Shown piece by piece: positions 41,980 through 50,620 of a stretch of 64,000 nucleotides of DNA. The stretch comes from Lachnospiraceae bacterium. Its GTDB lineage: Bacteria; Bacillota; Clostridia; Lachnospirales; Lachnospiraceae. The number at the start of each line of letters is the position of its first letter. The first letter of the stretch is position 1. A program made the translations under genes and the position numbers. The notes below the pieces were generated by a model, which searched no databases, was not told the DNA's origin, and saw nothing but the letters and a program-made list of their open reading frames with translations. Location of the stretch: the NCBI GenBank assembly GCA_017438775.1, contig JAFRUR010000092.1, forward strand, positions 1 to 64,000, written 5' to 3'.

Positions 41980-42627
41980 TTATTCTTCCTGCCGCTTCTC
42001 CGCGTGCGCATGCAGGCACTGCCCCAGCCCCAGCCCCGCCGCCGCGATCACGGCACCGGCGATCAGCAGGGACCAGTGCGGGGTGTTGACCTTGTCGAAG
42101 GCCAGGTTATTGGACATGGAAAAGGTCGCGTATTCCGCGAGCATGTACGCGAGGCCGAGCACCGGCGCGGCCCACCATTTTTTCACGCCCCAGAAATCGT
42201 TTCTCCCGATCAGGAAGGCGGTCACAAAGGTGGTCACGGGCAGAACGATCCACAGGAAGATCAGCGCGTATCCCATGGCGTCGCTCCCGTCCGTAAAGCA
42301 CCAGAAGGCCACGATGGCCAGGGCCCACACCACCAGATACGCGGCGATGGTGATCAGTTTCGAGAGCCGGGTCCGGCTCTTCACGGTGTTGGTGCTCTCC
42401 TCCAGATATTCCACGTACGTCTTCATCGGTTCCTCTCCTTTCAGAAGGTAATCGAGACTGACGCCGTAGATGTCGCTCATCTTCAGCACGCTGACGATGT
42501 CCGGGTAGGACTTCCCGGTCTCCCAGTTGGAGATCGTCTGGCGGCTGACGCCCAGATGCTCCGCGGCCTGCTCCTGCGTGAGGCGGGCCTCGGTGCGGCT
42601 GTTTCGGATCTTGCTTGCGATGTCCAT
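41980..42627 (-). CDS. XRE-family HTH regulator with C-terminal membrane segments
   Basis: A 215-aa protein with an N-terminal helix-turn-helix (RLTQEQAAEHLGVSRQTISNWETG, residues about 15-38) of the Cro/XRE type, then a linker and four hydrophobic segments (from about residue 90). This membrane-anchored HTH layout is common in Firmicutes. AAGGAGACGCC precedes the ATG at 42627. Three TTGACA/TGTCAA half-sites lie 69-96 bases upstream and suggest self-regulation. Targets are unknown. Confidence 0.88.
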   Translation of the reverse strand: MDIASKIRNSRTEARLTQEQAAEHLGVSRQTISNWETGKSYPDIVSVLKMSDIYGVSLDYLLKGEEPMKTYVEYLEESTNTVKSRTRLSKLITIAAYLVVWALAIVAFWCFTDGSDAMGYALIFLWIVLPVTTFVTAFLIGRNDFWGVKKWWAAPVLGLAYMLAEYATFSMSNNLAFDKVNTPHWSLLIAGAVIAAAGLGLGQCLHAHAEKRQEE

Positions 42628-42695
42628 GGCGTCTCCTTGCTGTGTCGATACCGAAAGGATACGGAAAAAGGGGGAAAAACGTCTACCAAAAAGCG

Positions 42696-42723
42696 TTGAC
42701 AGGGGTGTCAAAATGGTTTGACA
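42696..42723. promoter_or_regulatory. Putative operator with three palindromic half-sites
   Basis: TTGACA (42696-42701), TGTCAA (42706-42711) and TTGACA (42718-42723), giving overlapping inverted repeats with spacers of 4 and 6 bases. They lie directly upstream of the HTH gene and probably bind its product. One half-site may double as a -35 element. Confidence 0.5.
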
Positions 42724-42792
42724 TCGGGGCAAAAAGCCGGTTCTGCGTCCGGAACGGAGGACCGGACCGGGGAAATCCGATGCACCGGAAGC

Positions 42793-42827
42793 GAAAACGA
42801 GGGAGAGACGTCTGCATCTCTCCCTCG
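42793..42827 (-). terminator. Terminator of the EF-G-like gene
   Basis: Arms CGAGGGAGAGA (42798-42808) and TCTCTCCCTCG (42817-42827), followed on the minus strand by TTTTCGC. About 50 bases behind the stop. Confidence 0.82.
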
Positions 42828-42877
42828 CTGTTGCTTCACGGGCCCGGAAACATCCGCTTTTCCCGTGCGGTCGTATC

Positions 42878-44959
42878 TTATTCCTCTTCGCTCTTTCTCG
42901 CGGCGATCTCCTTCTCCTGGATGTCGGCCGGCGCCTGCTCGTAGCGGACGAACTCGTAGGAGAACGTTCCCATGCCGCCCGTCATGGAGCGCAGGGTGGT
43001 GGAGTAGCCGTAGAGCTCGGACGCGGGGATGTCCGCTTCCACAATGGTGTTGCCCTTGTGGTCGGGGTGCATGCCCAGCACGCGGCCGCGGTTCTTGTTC
43101 AGGTCGCCCATGATGTCGCCGGTGAACTTATCGGGAGCGACGACCTTGAGGTTGCAGATCGGCTCAAGCAGCACGGGCTTGGCGTCGGGCTCCGCAAAGG
43201 CTTTCTTGAACGCCAGGATGGCGGCCGTCTTGAAGGCCATTTCGTTGGAGTCCACGGGGTGGTAGGAACCGAAGACCAGGGTGGCCTTCAGGCCCACGAC
43301 GGGATAACCGGCCAGCGGTCCCTTCTGGACGCATTCCTGGATACCCTTTTCCACGGCGGGGAAGAAGTTCTTCGGCACGACGCCGCCGACGATCTTCTCT
43401 TCGAAGACGTAAGGCTTGTCCATATCGCCGCTCGGCTCGAACTCGATGGTGACATCGCCGTACTGGCCGTGGCCGCCGGACTGCTTCTTGTGCTTGCCCT
43501 GGACCCTGACCTTGCCGCGGATGGTCTCGCGGAAGGCGAACTTGGGCTTCATGGTCTCGACCTCGACCTTGTAGCGGCTCTGCAGCTTGCTGACCGCGAC
43601 TTCGATCTGCTGGTCGCCGATGCCGTACAGCAGGGACTGACGGTTCTCGGAATCCGTGACGGTCTTCAGGGTGAGGTCCTCATCAGTGAGACGGGCCAGA
43701 GCCGTCGCGATCTTGTCTTCCTCGCCCTTGTTCTTCGCGGCGTAGGCCACGTAGGTGTAAGGGGTGGAGACTTCGGGCGGATCAAAGAGGACCGGGGTGG
43801 CCTTGGTGGCCAGGGAGTCTCCGGTGGAGACGTTGCTCAGCTTGGAGACGGCGCCGATATCACCGGCGCGCAGTTCCTTGACCTCGATCGGCTCCTTGCC
43901 GCGCAGGATGTACAGACGGGAGAGCTTTTCCTCGTTCTCCTTGTTCACGTTGTAGATGGTGGAGTCCGCGCGCAGGACGCCGGAGCACACCTTGATCAGG
44001 GAGTACTTGCCGATGAAGGGATCCACCAGGGTCTTCCAGACCTTCGCGGTCATGGACTTGGAGTCGTCATAGTCCGCATCGAAGGCGACTTCCGTACCGG
44101 CGACCTTGCCCTGGATCTTTCTCTTGCCGGGATCCGGCAGGTACTTGCAGATGTCGCGCAGCAGCATGCTGGCGCCGAGGGCCTCCGTGGAGGCGCCCAG
44201 CATCACGGGGACGATGCCGCCGTCTTCCACGTGCTGGCGCAGGGCCTGGGAGATCTCGTCGTAGGTGAACTCTTCACCCGCGAAGTAGCGCTCCATATAC
44301 TCTTCGCTGCTCTCCGCAACGGCCTCGACCAGGGCGCCGCGGGCAGTTTCGAGGTTGTCCTTGATGTAATCCGGGATGCCGCAGGGCTCGTAGTTGAGGC
44401 CCTTGAAGCGGCGGCCCTCCATCTTGACGACGTTCACGAAGCCGACCAGCTTCTCGTTCTCGCGGATCGGGATCTGGAACGGGGCGATGTGGGAGCCGTA
44501 CAGGTTCTGGAGGTCTTCCACGACCTGGCGGAAGGAAGCGTTGTCGTCGTCCATGTTGCTGACGAAAATGATGCGGGGCAGGTTGTACTTCTCGCACAGA
44601 TCCCACGCCTTCTGCGTGCCGACCTGGACGCCGTCCTTGCCGTTCACGACGATGACGGCCGCGTCCGCCACGGAGACCGCCTCTTCCACTTCGCCGACAA
44701 AATCGAAGTAGCCGGGCGTATCCAGAACGTTGATCTTCACTCCCTCGTACTCCAGCGGGATGACGCTGGTGCCGATGGAGAACTGACGCTTTGCCTCCTC
44801 TTTATCAAAGTCGCTGATGGTATTTCCGTCTGCGACTTTGCCCATGCGGGTGATCACTCCGGCAGCGAACGCCATGGCCTCAGCCAGCGTCGTCTTTCCG
44901 GCGCCACCGTGTCCCATCAGGACCACGTTGCGGATCTGAGCTGTCTCATACGTCTTCAT
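42878..44959 (-). CDS. EF-G-like translational GTPase
   Basis: A 693-aa protein with all EF-G domains: GTPase P-loop GHGGAGKTTLAEAM, G3 DTPGYFDFVGEV, G4 SNMDDDNASF, domain II, domain IV (GGHGQYGDVTIEFEP; GGVVPKNFFPAVEKGI) and domain V (EPICNLKVVAPDKFTGDIMGDLNKNRGRV). The switch I segment differs from canonical EF-G: where RGITI is expected it reads RQFSIGTS, and the P-loop is HGGAGK rather than HIDAGK. This fits the EF-G-like paralogue branch, whose role is not settled, so it is not called fusA. It is away from rpsL-rpsG. ATG 44959 follows AGGAGGTATCACAC. Confidence 0.9.
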   Translation of the reverse strand: MKTYETAQIRNVVLMGHGGAGKTTLAEAMAFAAGVITRMGKVADGNTISDFDKEEAKRQFSIGTSVIPLEYEGVKINVLDTPGYFDFVGEVEEAVSVADAAVIVVNGKDGVQVGTQKAWDLCEKYNLPRIIFVSNMDDDNASFRQVVEDLQNLYGSHIAPFQIPIRENEKLVGFVNVVKMEGRRFKGLNYEPCGIPDYIKDNLETARGALVEAVAESSEEYMERYFAGEEFTYDEISQALRQHVEDGGIVPVMLGASTEALGASMLLRDICKYLPDPGKRKIQGKVAGTEVAFDADYDDSKSMTAKVWKTLVDPFIGKYSLIKVCSGVLRADSTIYNVNKENEEKLSRLYILRGKEPIEVKELRAGDIGAVSKLSNVSTGDSLATKATPVLFDPPEVSTPYTYVAYAAKNKGEEDKIATALARLTDEDLTLKTVTDSENRQSLLYGIGDQQIEVAVSKLQSRYKVEVETMKPKFAFRETIRGKVRVQGKHKKQSGGHGQYGDVTIEFEPSGDMDKPYVFEEKIVGGVVPKNFFPAVEKGIQECVQKGPLAGYPVVGLKATLVFGSYHPVDSNEMAFKTAAILAFKKAFAEPDAKPVLLEPICNLKVVAPDKFTGDIMGDLNKNRGRVLGMHPDHKGNTIVEADIPASELYGYSTTLRSMTGGMGTFSYEFVRYEQAPADIQEKEIAARKSEEE

Positions 44960-45033
44960 GTGTGATACCTCCTCGTTTCTATCTGAGAGCCGCCCTGGCG
45001 GCCTTCTCTGTCGCGGGCAGACGCCCATCGTTC

Positions 45034-45062
45034 ATTCTACTAAAAAACGCCGGAACTGACAA
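45034..45062 (-). promoter_or_regulatory. Promoter of the EF-G-like gene
   Basis: TTGTCA (45062-45057), 17-base spacer, TAGAAT (45039-45034), about 75 bases before the ATG at 44959. Confidence 0.7.
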
Positions 45063-45127
45063 GTCACTTTCGGCGCTTTTTACATAGGAATTGCTGTGGA
45101 ATCCCGCATTATCCGGGGCAGAATGCC

Positions 45128-45160
45128 CACAGGCCGGCAGATATGATCTCCCGGCCTGTG
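45128..45160 (-). terminator. Inverted repeat behind the polysaccharide deacetylase gene
   Basis: Ten-base perfect arms CACAGGCCGG/CCGGCCTGTG (45128-45160) with a 13-base loop, 13 bases behind the stop. No T tract follows on the minus strand, so termination may be weak or factor-dependent. Confidence 0.45.
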
Positions 45161-45172
45161 TCTTCGTCTGAT

Positions 45173-46453
45173 TTAGTTGAGGATCGTCTGGTGCGCCATG
45201 GGCGAACTCTGGTCCATGGGGAGGAAGCGGTATCCGTTTTCCAGACCCCATTTGATGATGTCCTCGATGGCGTCCACCGTGTAGGATTTGATGTCGTGCA
45301 TCAGGATCACGGCGGGTTTCGTGCGGTTCTTCAGGCCCTTGACCACGATGTTGTACACGCTCTTGGCGTCCTTGGCCTCGTCCGCATCTCCGGAATTTAA
45401 GTTCCAGTCCGCATATTTGTAGCCCTTTTCGTCCACCATGCGGGTCAGCTTGGTCATCAGGCCCTCTTCGTACCGGCGGCTGATGGTGTTGGAGGCGCCG
45501 CCCGGGAAGCGGATGATGTTCGCGTAGGATCCCGTCTGCTCCTTGATGATCTCGTTCATCGCGTTCAGGTCCTTGAAGTACGCTTCCGCGCTGGCGTAGA
45601 CCTCCTTGTACTCATGCGAGTAGGTGTGGACGGCGACGGTGTGGCCGCGGCGGGCTTCCTCGCCGATCAGATCCTTGTAGGCAGGCCACTGGTTGGTCAC
45701 AAAGAAGGTGACCTTGACGTTATACTTGTCCAGGATGTCCAGGAGGCGCTGGGTGTGCTTGTAGGGACCGTCGTCAAAGGTCAGATAAACCACGCGCTCG
45801 CCCGGATTCGTCTCGCCCTGCAGGACCTGCACCTTGCGGGTGACAAGGCTCTCGTTCCCGGAGGAATCCTTCGCGTGATAGACCAGGGTGTACTCTCCCA
45901 CCGTGGCCGTGTCCACTTTGCCCTCCACGGTGACCAGGGCGGAGACGTCTCCCTCGATGCCGTCGGTCGCCGTGACGCCCGGATCCACAAACTCCGAGTT
46001 CTGTGCCACGAAGAGGGTCTCATCCCCGTTTAAGGCCACTTCCGGCGGAGTCTTGTCCGTGACGCGGACGTTGAGGACCGACGCGGCGGACTTGTTCTTG
46101 TACTCCGCGGTGTAGGTGAGCTTGTACGTCCCGGGAACGGCCGTGTTGACCGTGCCGGACCGGCGAACCGTGACCGGCGTCCCCTTGCGGTTGAAAATCG
46201 TCCCGCGGTAGACCGCGGTGACCGTAGGCTCGGTAAACGTCGTGCCCGCCGCCACCTCGGTGATGTCCTCTTCCGGCGCGCTCATGACCACGCTGTTGCG
46301 GTTGAGGAGCGCGGCGATCACCAGCACGAGGGCGACCGCGACCACCGCGAGAAGGGCAAGGCGAATCAGCCGGCGCCTGCGCGCCCGCTTACGTCTGCGA
46401 AGTCTTGCTGCATTGCTCGAATACGATCTAGAATTTGAAGTCTGAATATCCAT
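45173..46453 (-). CDS. Membrane-anchored polysaccharide deacetylase with Ig-like domains
   Basis: A 426-aa protein. A very basic N-terminus (RRRKRARRRRLIR) precedes one membrane segment (LALLAVVAVALVLVIAALL), then two Ig-like domains of the DUF5011 type (TVTAVYRGTIFNRKG ...; DKTPPEVALNGDETLFV...FVDPGVTATD) and a C-terminal NodB-type deacetylase domain (VVYLTFDDGPYKHTQRLLDIL, HTVAVHTYSHEY, RFPGGASN). It removes acetyl groups from peptidoglycan or another amino sugar polymer outside the cell. The ATG at 46453 lies only six bases after a -10 box, so the mRNA may have no leader. Confidence 0.93.
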   Translation of the reverse strand: MDIQTSNSRSYSSNAARLRRRKRARRRRLIRLALLAVVAVALVLVIAALLNRNSVVMSAPEEDITEVAAGTTFTEPTVTAVYRGTIFNRKGTPVTVRRSGTVNTAVPGTYKLTYTAEYKNKSAASVLNVRVTDKTPPEVALNGDETLFVAQNSEFVDPGVTATDGIEGDVSALVTVEGKVDTATVGEYTLVYHAKDSSGNESLVTRKVQVLQGETNPGERVVYLTFDDGPYKHTQRLLDILDKYNVKVTFFVTNQWPAYKDLIGEEARRGHTVAVHTYSHEYKEVYASAEAYFKDLNAMNEIIKEQTGSYANIIRFPGGASNTISRRYEEGLMTKLTRMVDEKGYKYADWNLNSGDADEAKDAKSVYNIVVKGLKNRTKPAVILMHDIKSYTVDAIEDIIKWGLENGYRFLPMDQSSPMAHQTILN

Positions 46454-46459
46454 ACCCGC

Positions 46460-46470
46460 AGTATACCACA
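46460..46470 (-). promoter_or_regulatory. Extended -10 promoter abutting the deacetylase start codon
   Basis: TATACT (46465-46460) preceded by TGTGG; no fair -35. The start codon is six bases downstream, which predicts a leaderless or nearly leaderless transcript. Confidence 0.55.
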
Positions 46471-46539
46471 AACCGGAAAAAAGAAAACCACTTCCCGAAA
46501 AGTGTCATCAAATTGTAATGGGATCGGCGGGTTTCTCCC

Positions 46540-46568
46540 TTGCACCCGTCCCCGCCTTCCGATATAAT
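46540..46568 (+). promoter_or_regulatory. Promoter of the AI-2E-family transporter gene
   Basis: TTGCAC (46540-46545), 17-base spacer, TATAAT (46563-46568), about 39 bases before the ATG at 46608. Confidence 0.78.
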
Positions 46569-46607
46569 GTCATATGAGAAGGTGTCTTCTTCGGAAAGGA
46601 GCCGTAC

Positions 46608-47933
46608 ATGGAAGAAAAGAGCGGCAACCGCTTCGAATCGAATAAAAAGTATTTCACCATCAGCGTGTACGCTCTGGCGGTGCTGGTCATCGCCGCCCTG
46701 GTCATCCGCGCCCTCTTCATGTGGGGCTCCACGGTGCAGGGCATCCGCGCTTTCTTCCGCATGATGTCGCCCTTCATCGCCGGCGCCCTGATCGCCTTCG
46801 TCTTAAACCCCCTGGTCAAGTACCTGGACAGCAGCTTCTTCGGGGAACGCCTGCACATGAAAAAAGGCGGCCTGCGCGGGGCTCTCGCCATCGCCGTCGT
46901 CTACGTGGTCTTCCTCGGCCTGGTCGTTCTCTTCTTCGCCTTCCTGGTCCCGAACATCGTCCAGAGCAGCATCGAGCTGTGGCCCTCGATCAAAAACGCC
47001 GCCGTCAATCTTCAGCACTTCGTGATGGGTCTGGAGCAGCAGTATCCCGACATCGATTTTACCGCCCTCAACAACGCCATCCAGCGCATCGGGGAGGACT
47101 TCCTCAACTTTGACAAGATTCGCGAGGCCATTGCCAGCGTCGTGCCCGTCATCTTCTCCACGTCGATGAGCATCGTGCGCGGCGTCTTCAACATCATCAT
47201 CTCCATCGTCACCAGCGTCTACCTGCTGGGCGACAGCGGCCGCTTCGCGCGGGCCATGCGCCGCTTCGCCTACGCCATCCTGCCCAAGCGCGTGGGCTAC
47301 CGCACGATCCACACCGTCAAGGAGTGCGGCAAGATCTTCCAGAACTTCATCTCCGGAAAAGCGGTGGACTCCCTCATCATCGGCATCCTCTGCTTCATCC
47401 TGATGACCATCCTCCGGATCTCCAAGCAGTACAACCTCATGATCAGTGTGATCGTGGGCGTGACCAACATGATCCCCTACTTCGGACCGTACATCGGCGG
47501 CCTTATCGGCCTTTTGATCCTGCTGATGGTCAACCCCGTCAAGGCCCTGATCTTCCTGATCCTCATCGTCGCGCTCCAGCAGTTTGACGGCCTCATCCTG
47601 GGGCCCAAGATCCTGGGAAGCTCCATCGGCCTTCGCCCGGTCCTCATCCTTTTTGCGGTCACCATCGGCGGCGTGCTCTTCGGCATCGTCGGCATGTTCC
47701 TGGGCGCCCCGATCCTCGCCTCCATCCTCTACGTGGTGGAGCAGTTCGTGAACCGGCGCCTGCGCCGCAAAGACCTCCGGCTCGATCCCGAGACGGGCCG
47801 TCTCCTGCCCGCGGAGATCCCGCGGGACGACGTCCCCGCCGGCGCTGCCTCCCTCGATGCGGACGCGGCGGACAGCGCGGAGGAGGAGCCGGAACCGCCT
47901 TCCGCCCCCGACGAACACATCGGCGCGGTCTGA
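46608..47933 (+). CDS. AI-2E family transporter
   Basis: A 441-aa membrane protein of the AI-2E/PerM family, with about eight membrane segments and the family's late blocks (GVTNMIPYFGPYIGGLIG, LQQFDGLILGPKILG, GGVLFGIVGMFLGAP). Members include TqsA (autoinducer export) and sodium-proton antiporters, so the cargo cannot be named. The tail after residue about 395 is acidic and Ala/Pro-rich. AAAGGAGCCGTAC precedes the ATG. Confidence 0.93.
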   Translation: MEEKSGNRFESNKKYFTISVYALAVLVIAALVIRALFMWGSTVQGIRAFFRMMSPFIAGALIAFVLNPLVKYLDSSFFGERLHMKKGGLRGALAIAVVYVVFLGLVVLFFAFLVPNIVQSSIELWPSIKNAAVNLQHFVMGLEQQYPDIDFTALNNAIQRIGEDFLNFDKIREAIASVVPVIFSTSMSIVRGVFNIIISIVTSVYLLGDSGRFARAMRRFAYAILPKRVGYRTIHTVKECGKIFQNFISGKAVDSLIIGILCFILMTILRISKQYNLMISVIVGVTNMIPYFGPYIGGLIGLLILLMVNPVKALIFLILIVALQQFDGLILGPKILGSSIGLRPVLILFAVTIGGVLFGIVGMFLGAPILASILYVVEQFVNRRLRRKDLRLDPETGRLLPAEIPRDDVPAGAASLDADAADSAEEEPEPPSAPDEHIGAV

Positions 47934-47954
47934 CGCCGCACCCAAACCGAATCG

Positions 47955-47985
47955 AAAAAGAGCCTCCCGCAGGGGAGGCTCTTTT
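47955..47985. terminator. Terminator of the AI-2E-family gene
   Basis: Arms AAGAGCCTCCC/GGGAGGCTCTT around GCAG, with A5 before and T4 after, so it works for the plus-strand gene and perhaps both ways. Confidence 0.85.
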
Positions 47986-48055
47986 GCTGCACCGGGGCAG
48001 GGGGCTGCGCCGACAGGAAAGGTCTCCGGGACGCCCCCCGAATCAGCCCCATAAC

Positions 48056-48082
48056 AGGAAAGAGCCCAAGCAAAGGGGCTCT
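48056..48082 (-). terminator. Weak hairpin behind the lysoplasmalogenase gene
   Basis: Arms AGAGCCC (48061-48067) and GGGCTCT (48076-48082), followed on the minus strand by TTTCCTG, directly behind the stop at 48086. Confidence 0.45.
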
Positions 48083-48085
48083 CTT

Positions 48086-48793
48086 TTAGAATACGAGCGC
48101 GGACGCGATCAGAAACTGGCCGGCATAATAGGTGAGGTAGTTCGACGCCAGATCGACGGGGCGCCCCCTCCCGGTCCCGAAGTAGGTTCCGGAGAGGATG
48201 AGGTCGGAGACCGCGAACAGGACGCCGCCCGCGAACATCAGTGTCAGGGGCGTCTCCCTCCACCCGCCCGCGAGCGCGAGGCCCCCGGCCAGAAAGAGCA
48301 TCGAGAACAGCAGGAAGCCGTAGAGGATCACCGGCTTTCTCATCTCTCCGAAGTTCAGCTTCATCGGCTTTTCGAGAGCCGCGTTTGCCGCGCTGGCCGC
48401 GGCGCCCAGAACAAAAGGAAGCACAGCGAACATCGGGCGCCCCGACGGGAAGTACCGGAGAAGCATCCCCGTCATGTAGAAGACGTGCCCGATCCCGAAG
48501 GCCGAAAAGCCCGCCAGCGTGAAGCTCCGGTTCTTCTCCGGGAAGACGTACTTGAGGTCGAGCCAGATGTCCCCCAGCAGACCGGACAGGAGCCCCATCA
48601 GCACGAAGGGGTGCATCCGGGTCATGGCGCCGCGCACGCCGGCGGCATAGGCCCCATGGATCCCGACCGCGATAAACAGCGCGGACACCACGGACTTGAG
48701 GACCAGGGCGCGGACCGAAAACGCGCGGATCTTTTCCCGGATGTAGAGGACCAGGACGGCCGCCCCGCACAGGAGCAGAAACGGATACATCAT
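48086..48793 (-). CDS. YhhN/TMEM86-type lysoplasmalogenase
   Basis: A 235-aa protein with about eight hydrophobic segments and the family blocks GLLSGLLGDIWLDLKYVF, FGIGHVFYMTGMLLRY and GGVLFAVSDLILSGTYFG, with conserved Asp residues in the membrane. Members hydrolyse the vinyl ether bond of lysoplasmalogens; plasmalogens are common in anaerobic Clostridia. GGAGGTGACGAT precedes the ATG. It lies 77 bases behind the ABC permease gene and may be read with it. Confidence 0.9.
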   Translation of the reverse strand: MMYPFLLLCGAAVLVLYIREKIRAFSVRALVLKSVVSALFIAVGIHGAYAAGVRGAMTRMHPFVLMGLLSGLLGDIWLDLKYVFPEKNRSFTLAGFSAFGIGHVFYMTGMLLRYFPSGRPMFAVLPFVLGAAASAANAALEKPMKLNFGEMRKPVILYGFLLFSMLFLAGGLALAGGWRETPLTLMFAGGVLFAVSDLILSGTYFGTGRGRPVDLASNYLTYYAGQFLIASALVF

Positions 48794-48870
48794 ATCGTCA
48801 CCTCCGACAAAGGATGTTCGGGACTGCAGTTCTGAAGCAGAGCAAAAGCGTTCGGCCGCGGAGGGGCCGG

Positions 48871-49686
48871 TCAGATCCCCCGGCGGCGGCTGTCAAGAAA
48901 CAGGCGCGCCCCCACGAGGCAGAAGCCGGTGGCCAGCGCCTTGACCGCGATGGAGAGATAGAAAAAGGCGTCGGAATAATCGCCGTGCACCGACATCGGC
49001 AGAAGCTGGAGCGCTTCCGCGAGGAGGCTGTCCCGCCCCGTCTGCACGCGCAGAAGCCACCCGAGATCCGTGAACGGATTGAGCAGAAGCGTCACGGGCG
49101 TGCCCCGGGAGGATCCCCACGGCGCGAGCAGGAGGGTCCCCACGGACAGCAGGAGGGCCGCTGCGTAAGACACCGTCACGCCGGTCGAGGCGCGCCGGCA
49201 CAGCGCCGACAGCAGCAGGCTCACGGAGGCGATAAACAGGCACATGCCGAAGGTGAAGAGCATGAGGACGGCGGCGCGCGCCGCGCCCATCCCGCTCCCC
49301 GGAAGGGCGACGGCAAGAAACGGCAGGGTGCTGACGTGGAGCAGCAGGATCTGCTCCATGACCGAAACATACTTCCCGGTCACGATGCGCCAGGTGGGCA
49401 TCGGCCCCGTCATCAGGACGTCCAGCCGCCCCGATTCCCGTTCCCCCGCAATGGTGCCTCCCACCAGCGCCGGCGTGATCAGTATCATGACCAGAAACTG
49501 CAGAAAGCTGAAGATCGCGTAATACTTTTCCGGATGACTGCCGGCGCCCCACTTTTCCCGATAGACCAGATAAAACAGGAAGAGGAGGATGCCCAGCAGG
49601 CCGTTCACGATCATCAGCAGGGTGGCGGAGAACATGGAGCGGCTGCGCCTCAGGCGCGCCGCATTCACGATGGGATCACGCTTCAC
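48871..49686 (-). CDS. ABC-2 type permease
   Basis: A 271-aa membrane protein with six hydrophobic segments of the ABC-2 type (GldF/NatB-like). TPALVGGTIAGERESGRLDVLMTGP is the typical coupling helix region after the second segment. It forms a transporter with the ATPase whose gene overlaps its start by 11 bases. The cargo is unknown. Confidence 0.9.
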   Translation of the reverse strand: MKRDPIVNAARLRRSRSMFSATLLMIVNGLLGILLFLFYLVYREKWGAGSHPEKYYAIFSFLQFLVMILITPALVGGTIAGERESGRLDVLMTGPMPTWRIVTGKYVSVMEQILLLHVSTLPFLAVALPGSGMGAARAAVLMLFTFGMCLFIASVSLLLSALCRRASTGVTVSYAAALLLSVGTLLLAPWGSSRGTPVTLLLNPFTDLGWLLRVQTGRDSLLAEALQLLPMSVHGDYSDAFFYLSIAVKALATGFCLVGARLFLDSRRRGI

Positions 49687-50620
49687 TGCGGCTCACCACC
49701 TTTCTCTGCGGCCCCAGCAGCGTCTGGAGCTCTCCGTCCAGATCCGTCGTGCGGCGGGCAAAATGCGTCACGGGCAGTCCCTCTCGCACCAGATACGCGA
49801 GGAGTTCTTCGGGGCGGGCGTCTTGCTCCAGGTGGATGGCCAGACGGCCTCCGCTGCGGGAGAGGCTCCGCACCTGCGGAAGTTCCGAGAGCAGGGTCTC
49901 CGCGCGGTCGGCATCGGACGAGACGCGCACCTCCCAGGCGTAGCCCGAGGACATCCGCGTGCGGAATTCCCGGGGCGTGCCGGACAGGAGGATCCTCCCG
50001 TCGCGCATCACCGCCAGGTGTGTACAAAAGTCCGCGACCGCAGCCGCGGAAGAGGACGAAAGCAGCACCGTCGTGCCGCCCGCGGCCGCCTCGGTCAGGG
50101 CCGCAGCCGGCGTCATACCGCGCTCCATCCAGCCGCTTGTCTCCCACTCCTCGATCACGAGGAGCCGCGGCTGCTCGATGATGCACCGCGCAAAGGCCAG
50201 GGCGCGGTTGTCGGTGCCCCCCAGATCCAGAGACATCTCCCTTGCCACGGGTTCCAGCCCCACATAAGCCAGCGCCTCCATGGCACGGCTGCGGGCGGAG
50301 AATCCCTCGTACCCGCACATCTGCGCGCAGTACTCCGCGTACTCCGCCACGGTCATGTGATCCACGCCCTCGCGCGTCCAGGGGATAAAGGACACGAGCC
50401 GGCGCAGGACGTCACGCCCGTGCAGCAGATCCTCTCCGTCCCATTCCACGGTCCCGGCCTGCGGGCGCACGAGGCCGCAGACCGCGCGCAGGAGGGTATC
50501 CTTGCCGCTCCCGGCGCCGCCCACGAGCCCGCAGATGCTGCCCGTCTCCACGGTCAGGTCCGCGCCGCGCAGGGGTTCGCTTCCCTTTCGTTTGACTGTG
50601 AGACCCTCAATCTTCAGCAT
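49676..50620 (-). CDS. ABC transporter ATP-binding subunit with degenerate catalytic motifs
   Basis: A 314-aa ABC ATPase-like protein (GldA/NatA-like, with a C-terminal extension from about residue 230). Core motifs are altered. Walker A reads GGAGSGKDTLL (Asp 41 instead of Ser/Thr after the Lys), the Q-loop Gln is Trp (IPWTREG), the signature is LDLGGTDNRA instead of LSGGQ, Walker B is LLVIEEWE (Glu for Asp), and the H-loop His is Ser (LLSSSSAA). It may bind nucleotide poorly or act without hydrolysis. It overlaps the membrane protein gene by 14 bases and the permease by 11, so expression is coupled. Start ATG 50620. Confidence 0.85.
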   Translation of the reverse strand: MLKIEGLTVKRKGSEPLRGADLTVETGSICGLVGGAGSGKDTLLRAVCGLVRPQAGTVEWDGEDLLHGRDVLRRLVSFIPWTREGVDHMTVAEYAEYCAQMCGYEGFSARSRAMEALAYVGLEPVAREMSLDLGGTDNRALAFARCIIEQPRLLVIEEWETSGWMERGMTPAAALTEAAAGGTTVLLSSSSAAAVADFCTHLAVMRDGRILLSGTPREFRTRMSSGYAWEVRVSSDADRAETLLSELPQVRSLSRSGGRLAIHLEQDARPEELLAYLVREGLPVTHFARRTTDLDGELQTLLGPQRKVVSRSEA

